A stretch of 64,000 nucleotides of DNA from Panorpa germanica (lineage: Eukaryota > Arthropoda > Insecta > Mecoptera > Panorpidae): positions 8,370,001 through 8,434,000 of the forward strand of contig OY783221.1 of the NCBI GenBank assembly GCA_963678705.1. Direction: 5' to 3'. Made by a program: the position numbers and the translations under genes. Below the pieces are notes generated by a model. The model had not been told where the DNA came from. It made no database searches and saw only the letters and a list, made by a program, of their open reading frames with translations. Shown here in pieces: positions 23,625 to 33,966 of the stretch. Position 1 is the first letter of the stretch. Each line of letters opens with the position of its first letter.

Positions 23625-26600
23625 TTATTCATTGGTACAAAATCTCTTCAACCTATTATTATGAACTATCGTATGTTTTTTACCAATTAGTATTTCTGTA
23701 TTAACAGGGGATATAATTTTAGTAACTTTATACGGTCCTACGTATAAGGGTAAAAGTTTTTTTGACTGTCCTTTAGTTGGTAACTGTTCATTTCTTAATA
23801 AAACTAGTTCGTTTACTTCAGGTGTGAAAAGAGAATTGACCCTTTTATCAAAATATAATTTTGTTTTTTCTTTGCTTTTAACCAAGTTATTTATAGCAAG
23901 TTCCCTCGCTACTTGTAACCTGTGTTTGAGTTCTACTATAAAATTATTATAAGTATTTACCTCAATTGGTTCTTTATAAAAAATTGAAGGCAGATTTGCC
24001 TTATGTCCATAAATTAGTTCGAAAGGAGTAAAACCGGTCGCTGTATGCGGAGTTGTGTTATACACGAACATTGCATAGGGAATCCAATTTATCCAATCAT
24101 CCTGCTTTTTACAAAAATTCCTTAGATACTCGGCAAGGGTTCTATGAACTCTTTCTAAGGCACCGTTGGTTGCTGGTCTAAATGCTGTTGTTTTTAATTG
24201 TTTAATTTTTAACAATTTGCATATATCTTTAAAAATTTTTGACATGAAATTTGTTCCTTGGTCTGTTAAGATCATATTAGGAACTCCGTACCTACAAATA
24301 ACGTTAGTTACTAATGCTTTCGCGACAGTATTTGCCTCCTGGTTTATAATAGGAATAGCTTCCGTAAATTTAGTAAGGTCATCCTGTATTGTTAGTAAGT
24401 ATTTGTATTTGTCGTTGTCGTCTTTCTTGGGAAGATATACTATGTCCAAAGCCAACCTTTCGAAACTATGTTTCGAAGTCGATGTAATTGTTAATGGGCA
24501 TTTATTTAATTTGCACACTTTATTCTTTTGACATGATACACATTGTCTAATAAAATTTTTAACTTTTCTAATCATACTTGGAAATTTAAAGTGTGATTTT
24601 AATCGTTTAATTGTTTTAGAAACTCCTAAGTGGCCTGCTGTGGGATTAACATGAAATTCCGAAATTACATTGTTTATTAACTCAGGGTCACTAATTTTAA
24701 GTATATTGTCATTATAAATGTGTACTATTATATTTGTTTTATCAAAGATATGTCTGATCATAGTTCGTAACTGGGCAAAATCTAATTTACTTAGTTCAGA
24801 CTCGAACCTGTTCATAGCTATGTTAGTAATTTTGTGTAAAGTACAAAAGTTTTTCAGATTCACTAATGCCAAAAATATTTCTTTATAATTTGGTAGATTA
24901 AAATGAAATTCCTTAATTATTAAACAGATAATAAATCTAGTATCAATTTCAACATATGCAATTTCTGATACTTCTTTTTCTTGTATTAGAAATGCATTGA
25001 TACTACTAAATTTATTGATTAATTCAGGAGAATTTCCAATTGAATTTTTAAAATCTTTTGATACAAAATCTACTAATGAAAATGACGTCGGTGCGTCATA
25101 TAAACTTTTATCATGTTCAATTACTTTATTGTTTATGATAATTTTATTTTTAATTATTTCTAAATAATTTTCGTATGTGACATCCATTGTTTCAACCTGA
25201 AGTGAGTATACGCGACTTAGGGCATCTACGTGTGGAATCGAACTACCTGGTCTATATATTACTTCGTAATTATATTCCTCTAGTTTTATCCGCCAACGCA
25301 TAAGTCTAGAACTCGGGTCCTTAATACTCATTAACCAAGTCAAGGCTTGATGGTCTGTTACGATACTAAAAAACTTTCCATAGAGATAGGGTCTAAAATG
25401 AGCCACAGCCCATACTACTGCTAATAACTCACGTTCAGTAGTTGTGTAATTTTGTTGTGCCTTATTTAGAGTTCTTGAAGCATATGCTATTGGGTGGCTT
25501 TCCTTAATAGTACCTTGTGAAAGGACTGCACCTATAGCATATTTACTTGCATCCGTGGTTACAACGAAATTTTTACTAAAGTCCGGGTATTGCAAAACAG
25601 GTGATATGGTTAATTTATTTTTTAAAGTTTTAAATGATTCGTCGCATTGGTCTGACCATTCTAATACTTTAACATTACTGTTTGCTGCATTATATAGTGG
25701 TTTGGCTATCTCTGCGTAATGCGGTATATGTCGGCGATAATAACCAGACATACCCAAAAATGTTTTAATTTGTTTAGGACTGTTTGGAATGGGGAAATTC
25801 TTTATTGCTTCTACTTTAGAAGGATCTGGTAGAATACCTGTTTCATTAATAACGTGACCTAAATAAATCAAATCTTTATGTAGAAAGTTACATTTGGATG
25901 GTTGGAGCTTCAAATTATGTTCCCGTAATTTAGAAAAAACGTTTTTTAATCTTTGGTTGTGCTCAGAAATGTTTTTTCCAAAAATGACTACATCGTCCAG
26001 ATAGATTAAGCAATCTATTCCTTGCAAACCTGTGAGAACGTGAGACATAAGTCTCTGAAACATGGGGGGGGCTCCTTTAAGTCCGAATGGCATTCTTACA
26101 AATTGATAGTGTTTAAAGTTCGCACTAAATGCTGTTTTCTCTTTATCTTCGGGAAGCATAGGGACCTGGTGAAAACCGCTTGCTAAGTCAAGGGTAGAGA
26201 AAAATTTTGCACCACTAAGTTGGTCCAGTATATCATGTATAAGAGGCAAAGGATAGGCGTCACTTGTTGTCTGCTCGTTAAGTTTACGGAAATCGACTAC
26301 TACGCGGAATTGTTTATTACCTAACGCATCTGGTTTTTTTGGTACTACTAATAAAGGTGCGTTATAGGGTGAGTCGCTTTCTTCAATTATGTTGTTGACC
26401 AACAGTTCCTGAATATGCTTTTCCACAATCTCTTTTTGCGCATGGGGCAATCGATACGGTTTAACGTTAACGGGTTTAGAAGAATTAATCTTTATCTTAT
26501 GACTTAATGCGCTCGTACAAGATAACTTGTCTCCCGGTAAAAAAAATATGTCATTAAAGCTGTCACAGATTTCTATTAATTCTGTTACTAATTCTGAATT

Positions 26601-27524
26601 GACATGTGAAAGATTTAAATTGTTTAATAAAAGTTCCTTACGGTTGTTAGGACTTGATTTTGAAAAATGGTAAATACTAAATTGATCTATCGGTATGATA
26701 TTCGGTTTGAAATTACTAAGTATTATATTTTTTATTGAAGAATTTATTATTGAAATATAGAAAATATTTTTGACGGGCTTGATTAATGCATTAGCTAAAA
26801 AAACTTCAGGTAACAATTCCCTGGCTACACAAACTCCTACTGTAGAACCTGACATAGGAATTATTTTCCTCGTACGTGCTGGTAAAACGATATTGTTTAT
26901 ATTTATAAGTGGGAGCTCAATTACTTTGCCACATTCTGAGAATTGTACTCTGTTCATTTTTAGATTAATTACTGCATTTAGTTTCCGTAAAATATCTAAC
27001 CCTATAATTCCATCGTGTTTAATGGGGAAATTTTCTGACACAACCTGTAAAGTTTGTTTCGACTTATTACTATCTAAAATTATAGAAGTTTTCAGTGAAC
27101 CTAAGGTATAAGGCGTGCCTTCAGAAATACCCTTCAATAGAATTTTAGATTTATTATTAATTCTGACATTGTTATTTAAAATATTTTGTTTAATCAAGGA
27201 GATTTGAGAACCAGTATCTAATAAAAATGATACGGTTTTAGCTTTGGCTGCGACCATCTTGAATTGGATAGTGTCAACTGTTTGCTTAGCCTTAACATTT
27301 TTATTTTTACTGTCAAAACTTAGAATATCATTATTATTTTGTAAATTACCCGTATTGATCTCATCAAAATCATAAAAAAAAACATAATTCATTATTTGAA
27401 TTGTGTTGTGTCTTGTTAGTAAAAGATACTTGAGAACCATCAGATATAAGATGTTTCGATCTTTCACAACAAGTAGAAGGTTCTGATAAAATTGTGGCCT
27501 CCCTACAAGTATTAACTTGAGCAA
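23625..27524 (-). CDS. pol: Gypsy-type Pol polyprotein, copy 1 (frame separated from gag)
   Basis: Reading frame of 1,299 codons. The first ~47 codons lie in the alternative frame over gag, and real Pol sequence starts after the homopolymer at 27374-27382. In order it shows an aspartic protease (LLDTGSQISLI, later GIIGLDIL), a Ty3/Gypsy reverse transcriptase (VVVDFRKLNEQT, FSTLDLASGFHQV, YLDDVVIFG), RNase H (TTDASKYAIGAVLSQ, TERELLAVVWA), and an integrase. The integrase has a zinc-binding HHCC region (C-V-S-C), the catalytic LALDIVYL, LTDQGTNFM and GALERVHR residues, and a full C-terminal tail ending CTNE. All catalytic residues are present and the C-terminus is intact, unlike copy 2. The frame is one base out of step with gag, so no Gag-Pol fusion would be made without slippage or frameshifting. 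Confidence 0.9.
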   Translation of the reverse strand: MLKLILVGRPQFYQNLLLVVKDRNILYLMVLKYLLLTRHNTIQIMNYVFFYDFDEINTGNLQNNNDILSFDSKNKNVKAKQTVDTIQFKMVAAKAKTVSFLLDTGSQISLIKQNILNNNVRINNKSKILLKGISEGTPYTLGSLKTSIILDSNKSKQTLQVVSENFPIKHDGIIGLDILRKLNAVINLKMNRVQFSECGKVIELPLININNIVLPARTRKIIPMSGSTVGVCVARELLPEVFLANALIKPVKNIFYISIINSSIKNIILSNFKPNIIPIDQFSIYHFSKSSPNNRKELLLNNLNLSHVNSELVTELIEICDSFNDIFFLPGDKLSCTSALSHKIKINSSKPVNVKPYRLPHAQKEIVEKHIQELLVNNIIEESDSPYNAPLLVVPKKPDALGNKQFRVVVDFRKLNEQTTSDAYPLPLIHDILDQLSGAKFFSTLDLASGFHQVPMLPEDKEKTAFSANFKHYQFVRMPFGLKGAPPMFQRLMSHVLTGLQGIDCLIYLDDVVIFGKNISEHNQRLKNVFSKLREHNLKLQPSKCNFLHKDLIYLGHVINETGILPDPSKVEAIKNFPIPNSPKQIKTFLGMSGYYRRHIPHYAEIAKPLYNAANSNVKVLEWSDQCDESFKTLKNKLTISPVLQYPDFSKNFVVTTDASKYAIGAVLSQGTIKESHPIAYASRTLNKAQQNYTTTERELLAVVWAVAHFRPYLYGKFFSIVTDHQALTWLMSIKDPSSRLMRWRIKLEEYNYEVIYRPGSSIPHVDALSRVYSLQVETMDVTYENYLEIIKNKIIINNKVIEHDKSLYDAPTSFSLVDFVSKDFKNSIGNSPELINKFSSINAFLIQEKEVSEIAYVEIDTRFIICLIIKEFHFNLPNYKEIFLALVNLKNFCTLHKITNIAMNRFESELSKLDFAQLRTMIRHIFDKTNIIVHIYNDNILKISDPELINNVISEFHVNPTAGHLGVSKTIKRLKSHFKFPSMIRKVKNFIRQCVSCQKNKVCKLNKCPLTITSTSKHSFERLALDIVYLPKKDDNDKYKYLLTIQDDLTKFTEAIPIINQEANTVAKALVTNVICRYGVPNMILTDQGTNFMSKIFKDICKLLKIKQLKTTAFRPATNGALERVHRTLAEYLRNFCKKQDDWINWIPYAMFVYNTTPHTATGFTPFELIYGHKANLPSIFYKEPIEVNTYNNFIVELKHRLQVARELAINNLVKSKEKTKLYFDKRVNSLFTPEVNELVLLRNEQLPTKGQSKKLLPLYVGPYKVTKIISPVNTEILIGKKHTIVHNNRLKRFCTNE

Positions 27525-28575
27525 TAGGGTTACCCGTATCTAGATTTTCCTTCTTAATAAAACAATACTTTTCTGTATGACCACTTTTCTTACAATGGTT
27601 ACAGAACAAATTTTTAGTTTTTGTTTCGACCTTATTAGGAATTTGCTTGCTTGAAACTGGTTTACTATTAGAATTAGGAACGCTTGGATATGTTTTGACT
27701 TTAATATGCCTTCTTCTTTCTAGATTGCGCCACCGTCTCTCCAGAAACTCTGTAAATTCATTTAAGGTTGGTAATTCAGAATTATTTCTGTTTTCCCATT
27801 CCTTTGACGAATTAAAATCTAATTTGGTCTTTAAAATGTGTATTAACATAAAATCTGAATGATTAGAATATATCCCCAATTCGGTTAATGCTCTAATCGA
27901 TTCATTAATTTCATCTAGTAGTTTTTTGATATTGATTTCGGACTCTAAACGTATAACATTGTAGTTTATTAAATTGTTTAAACAGGTTTCAATAAGTGCT
28001 ACCTTGTTATCATAACGTTTACAAAGGATGTTCCAAACAATTTCGTAATTATCATTTGTTAAAGGATAATTCTTTATGAGTTTGAGTGGTTCTCCTGACA
28101 AATTTAACTTTAAATAATGCATTTTTTCAATGCTTGATAGTTTACTATTATTACGAATTAAATTTGTAAATAATTCCATAAAACTTTGCCAATTAATATA
28201 TTCTCCATCAAAAACGGTTAGTTGCATTGGACTTAAGTTCAGATTTTTTATTGAATCTATACTTTTTGAGTCGTCTACAATATGTGTATCATTCTCAAAT
28301 GTTTGCTTATAATTCAACAAGTAAATAAGAGTGTCGTCATAAATACTTTCAACTTCCATAGACTTACTAACGATAGCCGAAGCTTCTTCATTTTTTAGAG
28401 TTGGAAGCAATGCTTCTACGATACTACTATATTTAACCCAAGCTTTGTCTAAGTTTTTGATTTTTAATTCAACTATTGTTAAGGATGTTGATTGGACTTC
28501 TAGATTTTTTGAAAACTCATTAATTAGATTGATTGTATTCTCAACTAGTGTGAGTGAATGAACGTTCGGTGCCAT
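27370..28575 (-). CDS. gag: Gag-like protein, BEL/Pao (DUF1759) type, copy 1
   Basis: 401 codons starting at MAPNVHSLTLVENTINLINE. Residues ~1-80 look like an amphipathic coiled coil. Residues ~112-250 contain LTVFDGEYINWQSFMELFTN, SSIEKMHYLKLNLSGEPLKL and a YEIVWNILCKRY segment. These match the general pattern of the DUF1759 gag of BEL/Pao elements (FSGDxxxWxxFxxxF..EKFxYLxxxLxGEA). One zinc knuckle of C-X2-C-X4-H-X4-C type (CNHCKKSGHTEKYC) lies at residues 325-338. In this copy the frame leaves the shared sequence at a run of nine Ts (element strand) and stops at once (FFL, stop), while copy 2 with eight Ts reads on into Pol. The product would form the virus-like particle and package RNA. 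Confidence 0.85.
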   Translation of the reverse strand: MAPNVHSLTLVENTINLINEFSKNLEVQSTSLTIVELKIKNLDKAWVKYSSIVEALLPTLKNEEASAIVSKSMEVESIYDDTLIYLLNYKQTFENDTHIVDDSKSIDSIKNLNLSPMQLTVFDGEYINWQSFMELFTNLIRNNSKLSSIEKMHYLKLNLSGEPLKLIKNYPLTNDNYEIVWNILCKRYDNKVALIETCLNNLINYNVIRLESEINIKKLLDEINESIRALTELGIYSNHSDFMLIHILKTKLDFNSSKEWENRNNSELPTLNEFTEFLERRWRNLERRRHIKVKTYPSVPNSNSKPVSSKQIPNKVETKTKNLFCNHCKKSGHTEKYCFIKKENLDTGNPIAQVNTCREATILSEPSTCCERSKHLISDGSQVSFTNKTQHNSNNELCFFL

Positions 28576-29736
28576 AGTACTTAATTAAAGTTATATATAA
28601 TATACAGACTAAAGATTATTTTGTACCAATAAACGACTCTCCGAAAAATAGGATTCTGACAAGGAAAAATTGTTAGCGAAAACAGTAACTCACTGGAAAT
28701 TTCCGATGGGGCTCAGACACCGCAGTTGTAACAGGAAGGTAGTCTCTCTGATTGAACAGACTGCTATCTAACTGCTTCAGCTCTTTACTTCTCCTTTTCA
28801 AAATTCTTTCTCGTTCATAAAGATGTTCTAAAAATATTAAACATGAATTAATATAATTGTAGAAACAATTATAGGAAATATTATAGTAGATATTCAAAAG
28901 TATTGGATATAATACTAAAAATATTGAACAATGATGCTACAAAATTGTTATTTTATAACAAATATTCAAAAGTATTGAATATAATACTAAAAAATAATAG
29001 CTTCAATGAATTACAAGGATGCTACTAATAGATAGGTTATAGCAAATATTCAAAAGTATTGAATATAATACTAAAAAAATAATAGCTTCAATGAATTACA
29101 AGGATGCTACTAATAGATAGGTTATAGCAAATATTCAAAAGTATTGAATATAATACTAAAAAAATAATAGCTTCAATGAACTACAAGGATGCTACTAATA
29201 GAAAAAAATACAATTATCAATTTATGATAATAATTGTATACAAGATAAAAAGATACTGTCTTATTATACTTAACAAAAAAAACTTTCGATTTTGATCTAT
29301 GTACAGCTGTGTGCAGGGTTCTGGAAACGATTAACATCAGTTTAGATTATTCCATTTGTTCTAGAAGCATCCATCCATTCGCTGGGGGCAAAAGATTTCT
29401 TTTTTTTCTGGTTCAGCGGGCTGTTGTTTTACATCCACCGGACTTGTAGAAAAATTATGTGAAATACAGATGGATTGACGTTCTATCTCGTACTCTTCGG
29501 CAATCTTGGAAATAATCGATCGACGTAGTGGTATCCAGAATAATTGATCTGCATCCAGGTGTAGAATATATAGAAAAAAATTTTGGGCGTACCTCTTGGA
29601 TATTTATGTGTAGGAATATCTCTTCGAGACCCCACCTGACACCAATGTTGTAGAATATATAGAAAAAAATTTTGGGCGTACCTCTTGGATATTTATGTGT
29701 AGGAATATCTCTTCGAGACCCCACACCTGACACCAA
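28576..29736 (-). promoter_or_regulatory. Leader (5' untranslated region) of copy 1
   Basis: About 1.16 kb between the primer-binding site and the gag start. It contains the 85-bp tandem array (28870-29205) and the duplicated primer-binding segment (29561-29740). A 74-codon minus-strand frame (28897-28673, including LKRRSKELKQLDSSLFNQRD) occurs in both copies. The copies are so similar that this is no evidence for coding. Confidence 0.7.
28870..29205 (-). repeat. 85-bp tandem repeat array in the copy 1 leader
   Basis: The motif TATTCAAAAGTATTG recurs at 28891, 28962, 29047 and 29132, a spacing of 71, 85 and 85 bp. Units also share AATAGCTTCAATGAA, TACAAGGATGCTACTAATAG and GATAGGTTATAGCAAA. 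The same array is present in copy 2 (about 49500-49832). Such arrays in insect LTR elements may hold promoter, packaging or insulator functions; here that is inference. Confidence 0.85.
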
Positions 29737-29740
29737 TGTT
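29561..29740 (-). repeat. Tandem duplication of the primer-binding segment, copy 1 only
   Basis: Units of 89 bp (29561-29649) and 91 bp (29650-29740) each run from GTAGAATATATAG to CCTGACACCAATGTT. Each therefore carries a primer-binding site plus the first few bases of the LTR edge. On the element strand the site reads TGGTGTCAGGTG, complementary to the 3' end of a tRNA-Leu type (ending CCTGACA then CCA). The LTR-proximal unit has an extra AC (CCCCACACCTGACACCA). Copy 2 has only one unit (about 50194-50282). Short homology between the LTR edge TGTTGTA and TGTAGAA may have allowed slippage during reverse transcription. Confidence 0.85.
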
Positions 29741-30484
29741 GTAAAATTGTGTCGTATTGTCGTTCTGGAGGAGATTACTCAGCTTACTAGTACATTCTGC
29801 AGGGATGCTAGCTTCTGGTAGTAGATTCTTCAGTTGACGACTTCCAACACCAATTACAGTAGTAATCGAATATCTTTCTTAAGATGATTAATAAGGATTC
29901 TTGTTCAGACGGTGTATTGTTGCAATTAGAGAATACTTGAGCGGTCTAAAGTAACCTCGTTGCGACATGCGACGGTTGAACAATTAGTATCTTTTTATTA
30001 CTATTAATACAAACACTTTTATTAAAATATATCATTTATTCGTTGTAATATTATATCTGCTTACTTAATTACAATAGTATTTTATTAGATTAACGAAGAT
30101 GACAGATATAAAACAAAATGTAATTCTATAGTGTTATAATTTAATTAATAGTTGAAATGTGCTCACTATTCAATACGTACGAAGTTGCGAATAGTAATGC
30201 TTGCTTTGAGACTCAGGAGAAGACTGGCTTTCAGCGTCTTGTGCAATTTAATATATAATAATTTATTTCACATCACAGAACGCCAATACTGAATTACCAG
30301 CATTAAATCAATATTAATCTCCACAAACCAGAGACAATATTTATAAGCGCTAAACTTAAATAATTATTCTTTACAATCTTAATACTAATACAAAAACTGT
30401 TTACATAATATAATTCTATTACATAATTAACATTTAATATCATTAAAAATAAAAGGTAAGTGCGACATATGCGTACTTACAACA
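29737..30484 (-). repeat. 5' LTR of copy 1
   Basis: 748 bp, reading the same as the 3' LTR at 22592-23339. It should contain the element's promoter and RNA start. No individual promoter motif is certain by eye. Confidence 0.95.
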
Positions 30485-31019
30485 ATACTATACAAACCTT
30501 TAGAATCATAAAACTTAACGTTTTTAGGCAAAATATTAATTTTTTCAGATAGAATTATTCGTTAAATATTGGACATTGCTTTTTAATCCTTTTGAAACTC
30601 CAAATACTGACAAATATATGATTATTTACAATTTGAAGCTACTAAAATTAGGTCTAACGTCGCAGTAGTTCTAAATATGATAATAATTTGATTATATTAA
30701 AAACATTTTAGAAACCAACCACAAAAGTTCTTGTTCCATTAACTTTGTATGGTGGTGCCATCTATTTATCAATAAATTATCTTCATGGGATTGATATTGA
30801 TAGTATTTTTAGGTTATAAAACTAATAAAATATTCATACCACCACTATGTACCTCTCTGTCCAATTACCCAAAGCCTATTTTTGTGTATACATCGTATAA
30901 GCACGTGTATTGTATACTTACGCGTTATCGTTATCTCTTTCACTCTTATATCTATATCCAGTGTTCTTTCTCTTTTCATTCTATATATATACTTTGACAT
31001 AGTAGTGTGGTGATACACG
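30485..31019. other. AT-rich non-coding DNA
   Basis: Flank of LTR copy 1, starting with its ATAC duplication. No gene supported. Confidence 0.4.
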
Positions 31020-31165
31020 TGCGGGTTAAAGACAGGGGTTGCTCAATTCCGGTGACACCATCACTCCATCTACCACCCCTCGACACGCCGACACTAGCCC
31101 CGAGGTAGAGCAGTGGGAGATAAGGGAAGGAGCCGGATAAATTGAATGGAAAGTGGAAGGGGTGA
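31020..31165. other. GC-richer island
   Basis: About 145 bp, including CATCTACCACCCCTCGACAC and CGACACTAGCCCCGAGGTAG, stands out in base composition. No frame, RNA or repeat partner is recognised. It is a candidate regulatory or conserved non-coding element, one of several in the window. Confidence 0.25.
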
Positions 31166-31492
31166 AAATTGTTACATAAGTTCGATGTAGCAGATTGTGA
31201 TTACTTATTTGATATGTTATTGCTATTTGTGAACTAAGGGAAATGACGAAAAACTGATAAGAAGGGATATCCTCGCTGTCATATAGGCATGTATGATATG
31301 TGTTAATTTGTTATAGCGGTAGTATTCAAACGCCTGCAGTGTTAATTGCAAATTTGATTTGACAAATGTAAAAATATACGCAATTATTTTAATGACGAAG
31401 GAGTAAATTGAAGAGTAAGAGGATTGTATGTTCTTCCAACATACGCAAGAACACCAATTGTACTTCTTATGTGTCAACTTCATGCCTGTCTT

Positions 31493-32064
31493 TCCCCTAA
31501 TTTTTTTTTTAATTTATGTATATTATTGTACAACATATTAAGTTTATTGTGTAAAAATTTGAAGTCAATTGGAGTAAAACTGTCGGAGATATAGAGTTTT
31601 AAGTCTTCACCTCTCTGGTCTGGTTTCGTGTTACTTTGAAACTTTTAAATGCGGTTTCTCACACACAGCTTTTTCAGAGTTGGTCAAAATCTACTGGACT
31701 GATTCTTTTGAAATTTTGCACACTCTTTTTTTACATAAATGCCGAGGTAACGCTGTCGATTTTTTCATGAAAAATCTGTATTTTGCTGTAAAAAATTAAA
31801 AAATCAATAAAAAAAGAAAAACTCGACAGCGTTACCTGCAGAAACTTATCAACTAATGAAATCATTTTGGTTTTTCGATTTCAGAAAATTCCAGTGTCTG
31901 CGGAGATTCGCTGTCAATGTCTCATTTCTTGATATTTATTTATGAAAATTTCACAAAGTATTCTTTAAATGTCATTTTATCATGTAGTAATTATAGAAAT
32001 GACTATATATTAACTGTGTCGTCAAAAAACATGATCGAAAATATGCTTCTTTTTTATCGTTTTG
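31493..32064 (+). repeat. Interspersed repeat family E, copy 1
   Basis: Closely similar, in the same orientation, to 63150-63823. Shared blocks are TATTATTGTACAACATATTA, GGAGTAAAACTGTCG, TTTTGAAATTTTGCACACTC and AACTGTGTCGTCAAAAAACA. Internally GGTAACGCTGTCGA (31751) and TCGACAGCGTTACC (31828) form a perfect 14-bp inverted repeat about 65 bp apart. This copy lacks three short segments present in the other. The family and its transposition mechanism are not recognised, and there is no coding frame. Confidence 0.75.
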
Positions 32065-32234
32065 ACCTTAACCGCCCCTTCATTAATGACAATCGGAAGC
32101 AAAGTATAGACAGATATTAAGTACAAAGATTACGTATACTCCACATAGGATAGTGTTTCATTTTTTTATATACATATACAGACTAAATACAACCGCACTG
32201 TTTAGAAATTTAGCAAGGCTGACATATATAATAA

Positions 32235-32485
32235 CCCAGTAAACATTTCTGAGTCACTTTGCCATCAAATTGAAGATGCGTATGATATTTTGTCATGAAA
32301 GAGTTCATTTACAATTTAGTTTCTCACAATCGTTCATAAAAATGTCTATTTTTTCAGCTACAAATGGCGAAAGTACTCCACTTGTCGGAATACAAAAGAA
32401 GATAAAGTTGATGCCAACTATAATTGAAATGCAATAGTGATAGAAACGTCACAGAACAGGACACTTTACCCAATTGTTTACTGGA
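32235..32485 (-). mobile_element. Family B MITE, copy 3
   Basis: 251 bp, same orientation as copy 2 (6995). It starts CCCAGTAAACATTTC and ends GTTTACTGGA, flanked by AA on both sides (32233-32234 and 32486-32487). Inner landmarks such as CACTTGTCGGAATACAAAAG are shared with the other copies. Non-coding. Confidence 0.8.
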
Positions 32486-33179
32486 AATGTAAGTTTTATA
32501 TATTTTTTAGTAACTGTAATTTTTTTTTAAAACAATCGGCAGAACTGTTCTCTAGATATAAGTTAAAACGATACCTTTATTATTTTTTGTAGGCATCATG
32601 CATGTTAAATATGCGCATTTCAAAGCTGGTCAAAACATGTAATTCAATTAAGTACACTTATATTAATATTATATTTAAAGTTTATCAAATTCTGTAGTGA
32701 ACTACTTTTATTTAAATTGTTTTTCTCAAAGTCCGTGCCGTATTAACACTTCTTGTGTCTTGCGACTGTGCTATAATCAGATAAATCCTGCCCTGCTCGA
32801 AGTTCTATAGATAAAATTTCTAGGAAATTAGCAGTCTACTGTTCGCAGTCTTATTAGCAGCAGAGGTTTCTGACTTTGATACCAGTAAATGTTATCTAAA
32901 CCCTAATCTAAGCTCTAGAACGCACTAGTGTAGCTCAGTTTAAATCTTTCATTTGATTTAACACAGCTCTTGCTCTAATAGTTTTATTAAATACATATAA
33001 TATTTACCTTAGTACCAGATTTTGAAAATAGATGTCACTAGTTAATAATTAAATGATTATATGATATTATATTTGCATAGTTATAAGTATATATGTCTCC
33101 CTCTCTCTAGTTGTATAAAGTATAGAACATATCCTAGTCCATTGCTCTACATACGAGCTACGAGTGAGTATATTGTATT
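32486..33179. other. AT-rich non-coding DNA
   Basis: No gene or repeat supported. Confidence 0.4.
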
Positions 33180-33400
33180 ACAAGGTTTTATCATGAATCC
33201 CCACGCGAACCAAGCTGAAGCCAAGCTTCAAACTGGATTACGAAATCCCGCAAACATAATCCGTTGTTAAATCCGCCCCGTTTATTCATCGCCGTCATGT
33301 TTCACTGGAAACAGTCAAACAAGCTTTCAACCCACCCTGCGCAACCCTCCAGCCCCCTTTGTGTAAAATAGGCACCCACAAGCACCCAGTTAACAAACGT
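33180..33400. other. GC-richer island
   Basis: About 220 bp with segments such as GAATCCCCACGCGAACCAAG, ATCCGCCCCGTTTATTCATC and CAACCCTCCAGCCCCCTTTG. A 25-codon frame starts at ATG 33193 (MNPHANQAEAKLQTGLRNPA...) but has no recognisable identity. No repeat partner in the window. Possible conserved non-coding element or exon fragment. Confidence 0.25.
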
Positions 33401-33746
33401 TATACGGAACGACTGTATTTAAATTCCCTTATAAAATTTTATTTGTAAATACTAAATAAAAAGTTACAAATTGTAATCACATAAGCTGTTTTAGAGTTAG
33501 ACACTTGTTTGAGATTTTCTATATACTTTTTATATGATATTCTTTGAGTGAGAGAGAGAGGGATAGCATGATAGAGTCAATGTCTACTGATAAGTGGACA
33601 GCGGGTACCTAAACATGAAGATTAAACGGACGATGATCCTTCAAATAATACTGAATTATTTTAGGAGAATTAGCATGAGAAGCAACACATTTAAGCTATT
33701 CATTATTATTATTTTAGCTCTTGTTATATATTCATAAAAATTACAG
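33401..33746. other. AT-rich non-coding DNA
   Basis: Contains a short GA run (33549-33561). Nothing else supported. Confidence 0.4.
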
Positions 33747-33966
33747 CTATGGTTCTAATTACGAGGGTTGGTGGCATGAGGTGACTCATGCTTAAAAGAG
33801 GTTATGAGAGTCGTATAAATCTACGTTATGATGGTGAATTTTATCTTATTCGCTCCTATATACTTTATAAAAATTAAATTTAACTATTTTTAATTTAAGA
33901 AAATTTATATGACACAACTTATTTTAAGCATGAGTCACCGCCGAACTTTCGCTATTTGAACTGTAG
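33747..33966. mobile_element. Family C MITE, copy 2
   Basis: The ends are inverted repeats: left GAGGTGACTCATGCTTAAAA preceded by TAATTACGAGGGTTGG, right TTTTAAGCATGAGTCACCGC then CGAACTTTCGCTATTTGAAC. It is about 215 bp and matches copies at 10198 and 61417. The exact edges and target duplication are uncertain. Non-coding. Confidence 0.6.

Larger units (their letters stand above)
22592..30484 (-). mobile_element. Full-length Ty3/Gypsy LTR retrotransposon, copy 1
   Basis: The 7,893-bp element lies on the minus strand, bounded by the 4-bp duplication ATAC (22588-22591 and 30485-30488). Both LTRs are 748 bp, start TGTTGT and end ACAACA, and read the same by eye. Order along its own strand: 5' LTR (30484-29737), primer-binding site, leader with tandem repeats, gag, pol, short 3' region with a purine-rich tract, 3' LTR. 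A single extra base in a homopolymer at 27374-27382 separates gag from pol. A leader segment containing the primer-binding site is duplicated at 29561-29740. There is no env. It is nearly identical to copy 2 at 43222-51027. Confidence 0.95.

Noticed and set aside
24166..28312. Forward-strand frames at 24166, 26770, 27647 and 28130 (and their equals in copy 2)
   Set aside because: They are shadows of gag-pol on the opposite strand, with no protein character of their own.
29455..29736. 93-codon minus-strand frame in the copy 1 leader
   Set aside because: It exists only because of the duplicated primer-binding segment; its translation is an internal repeat.
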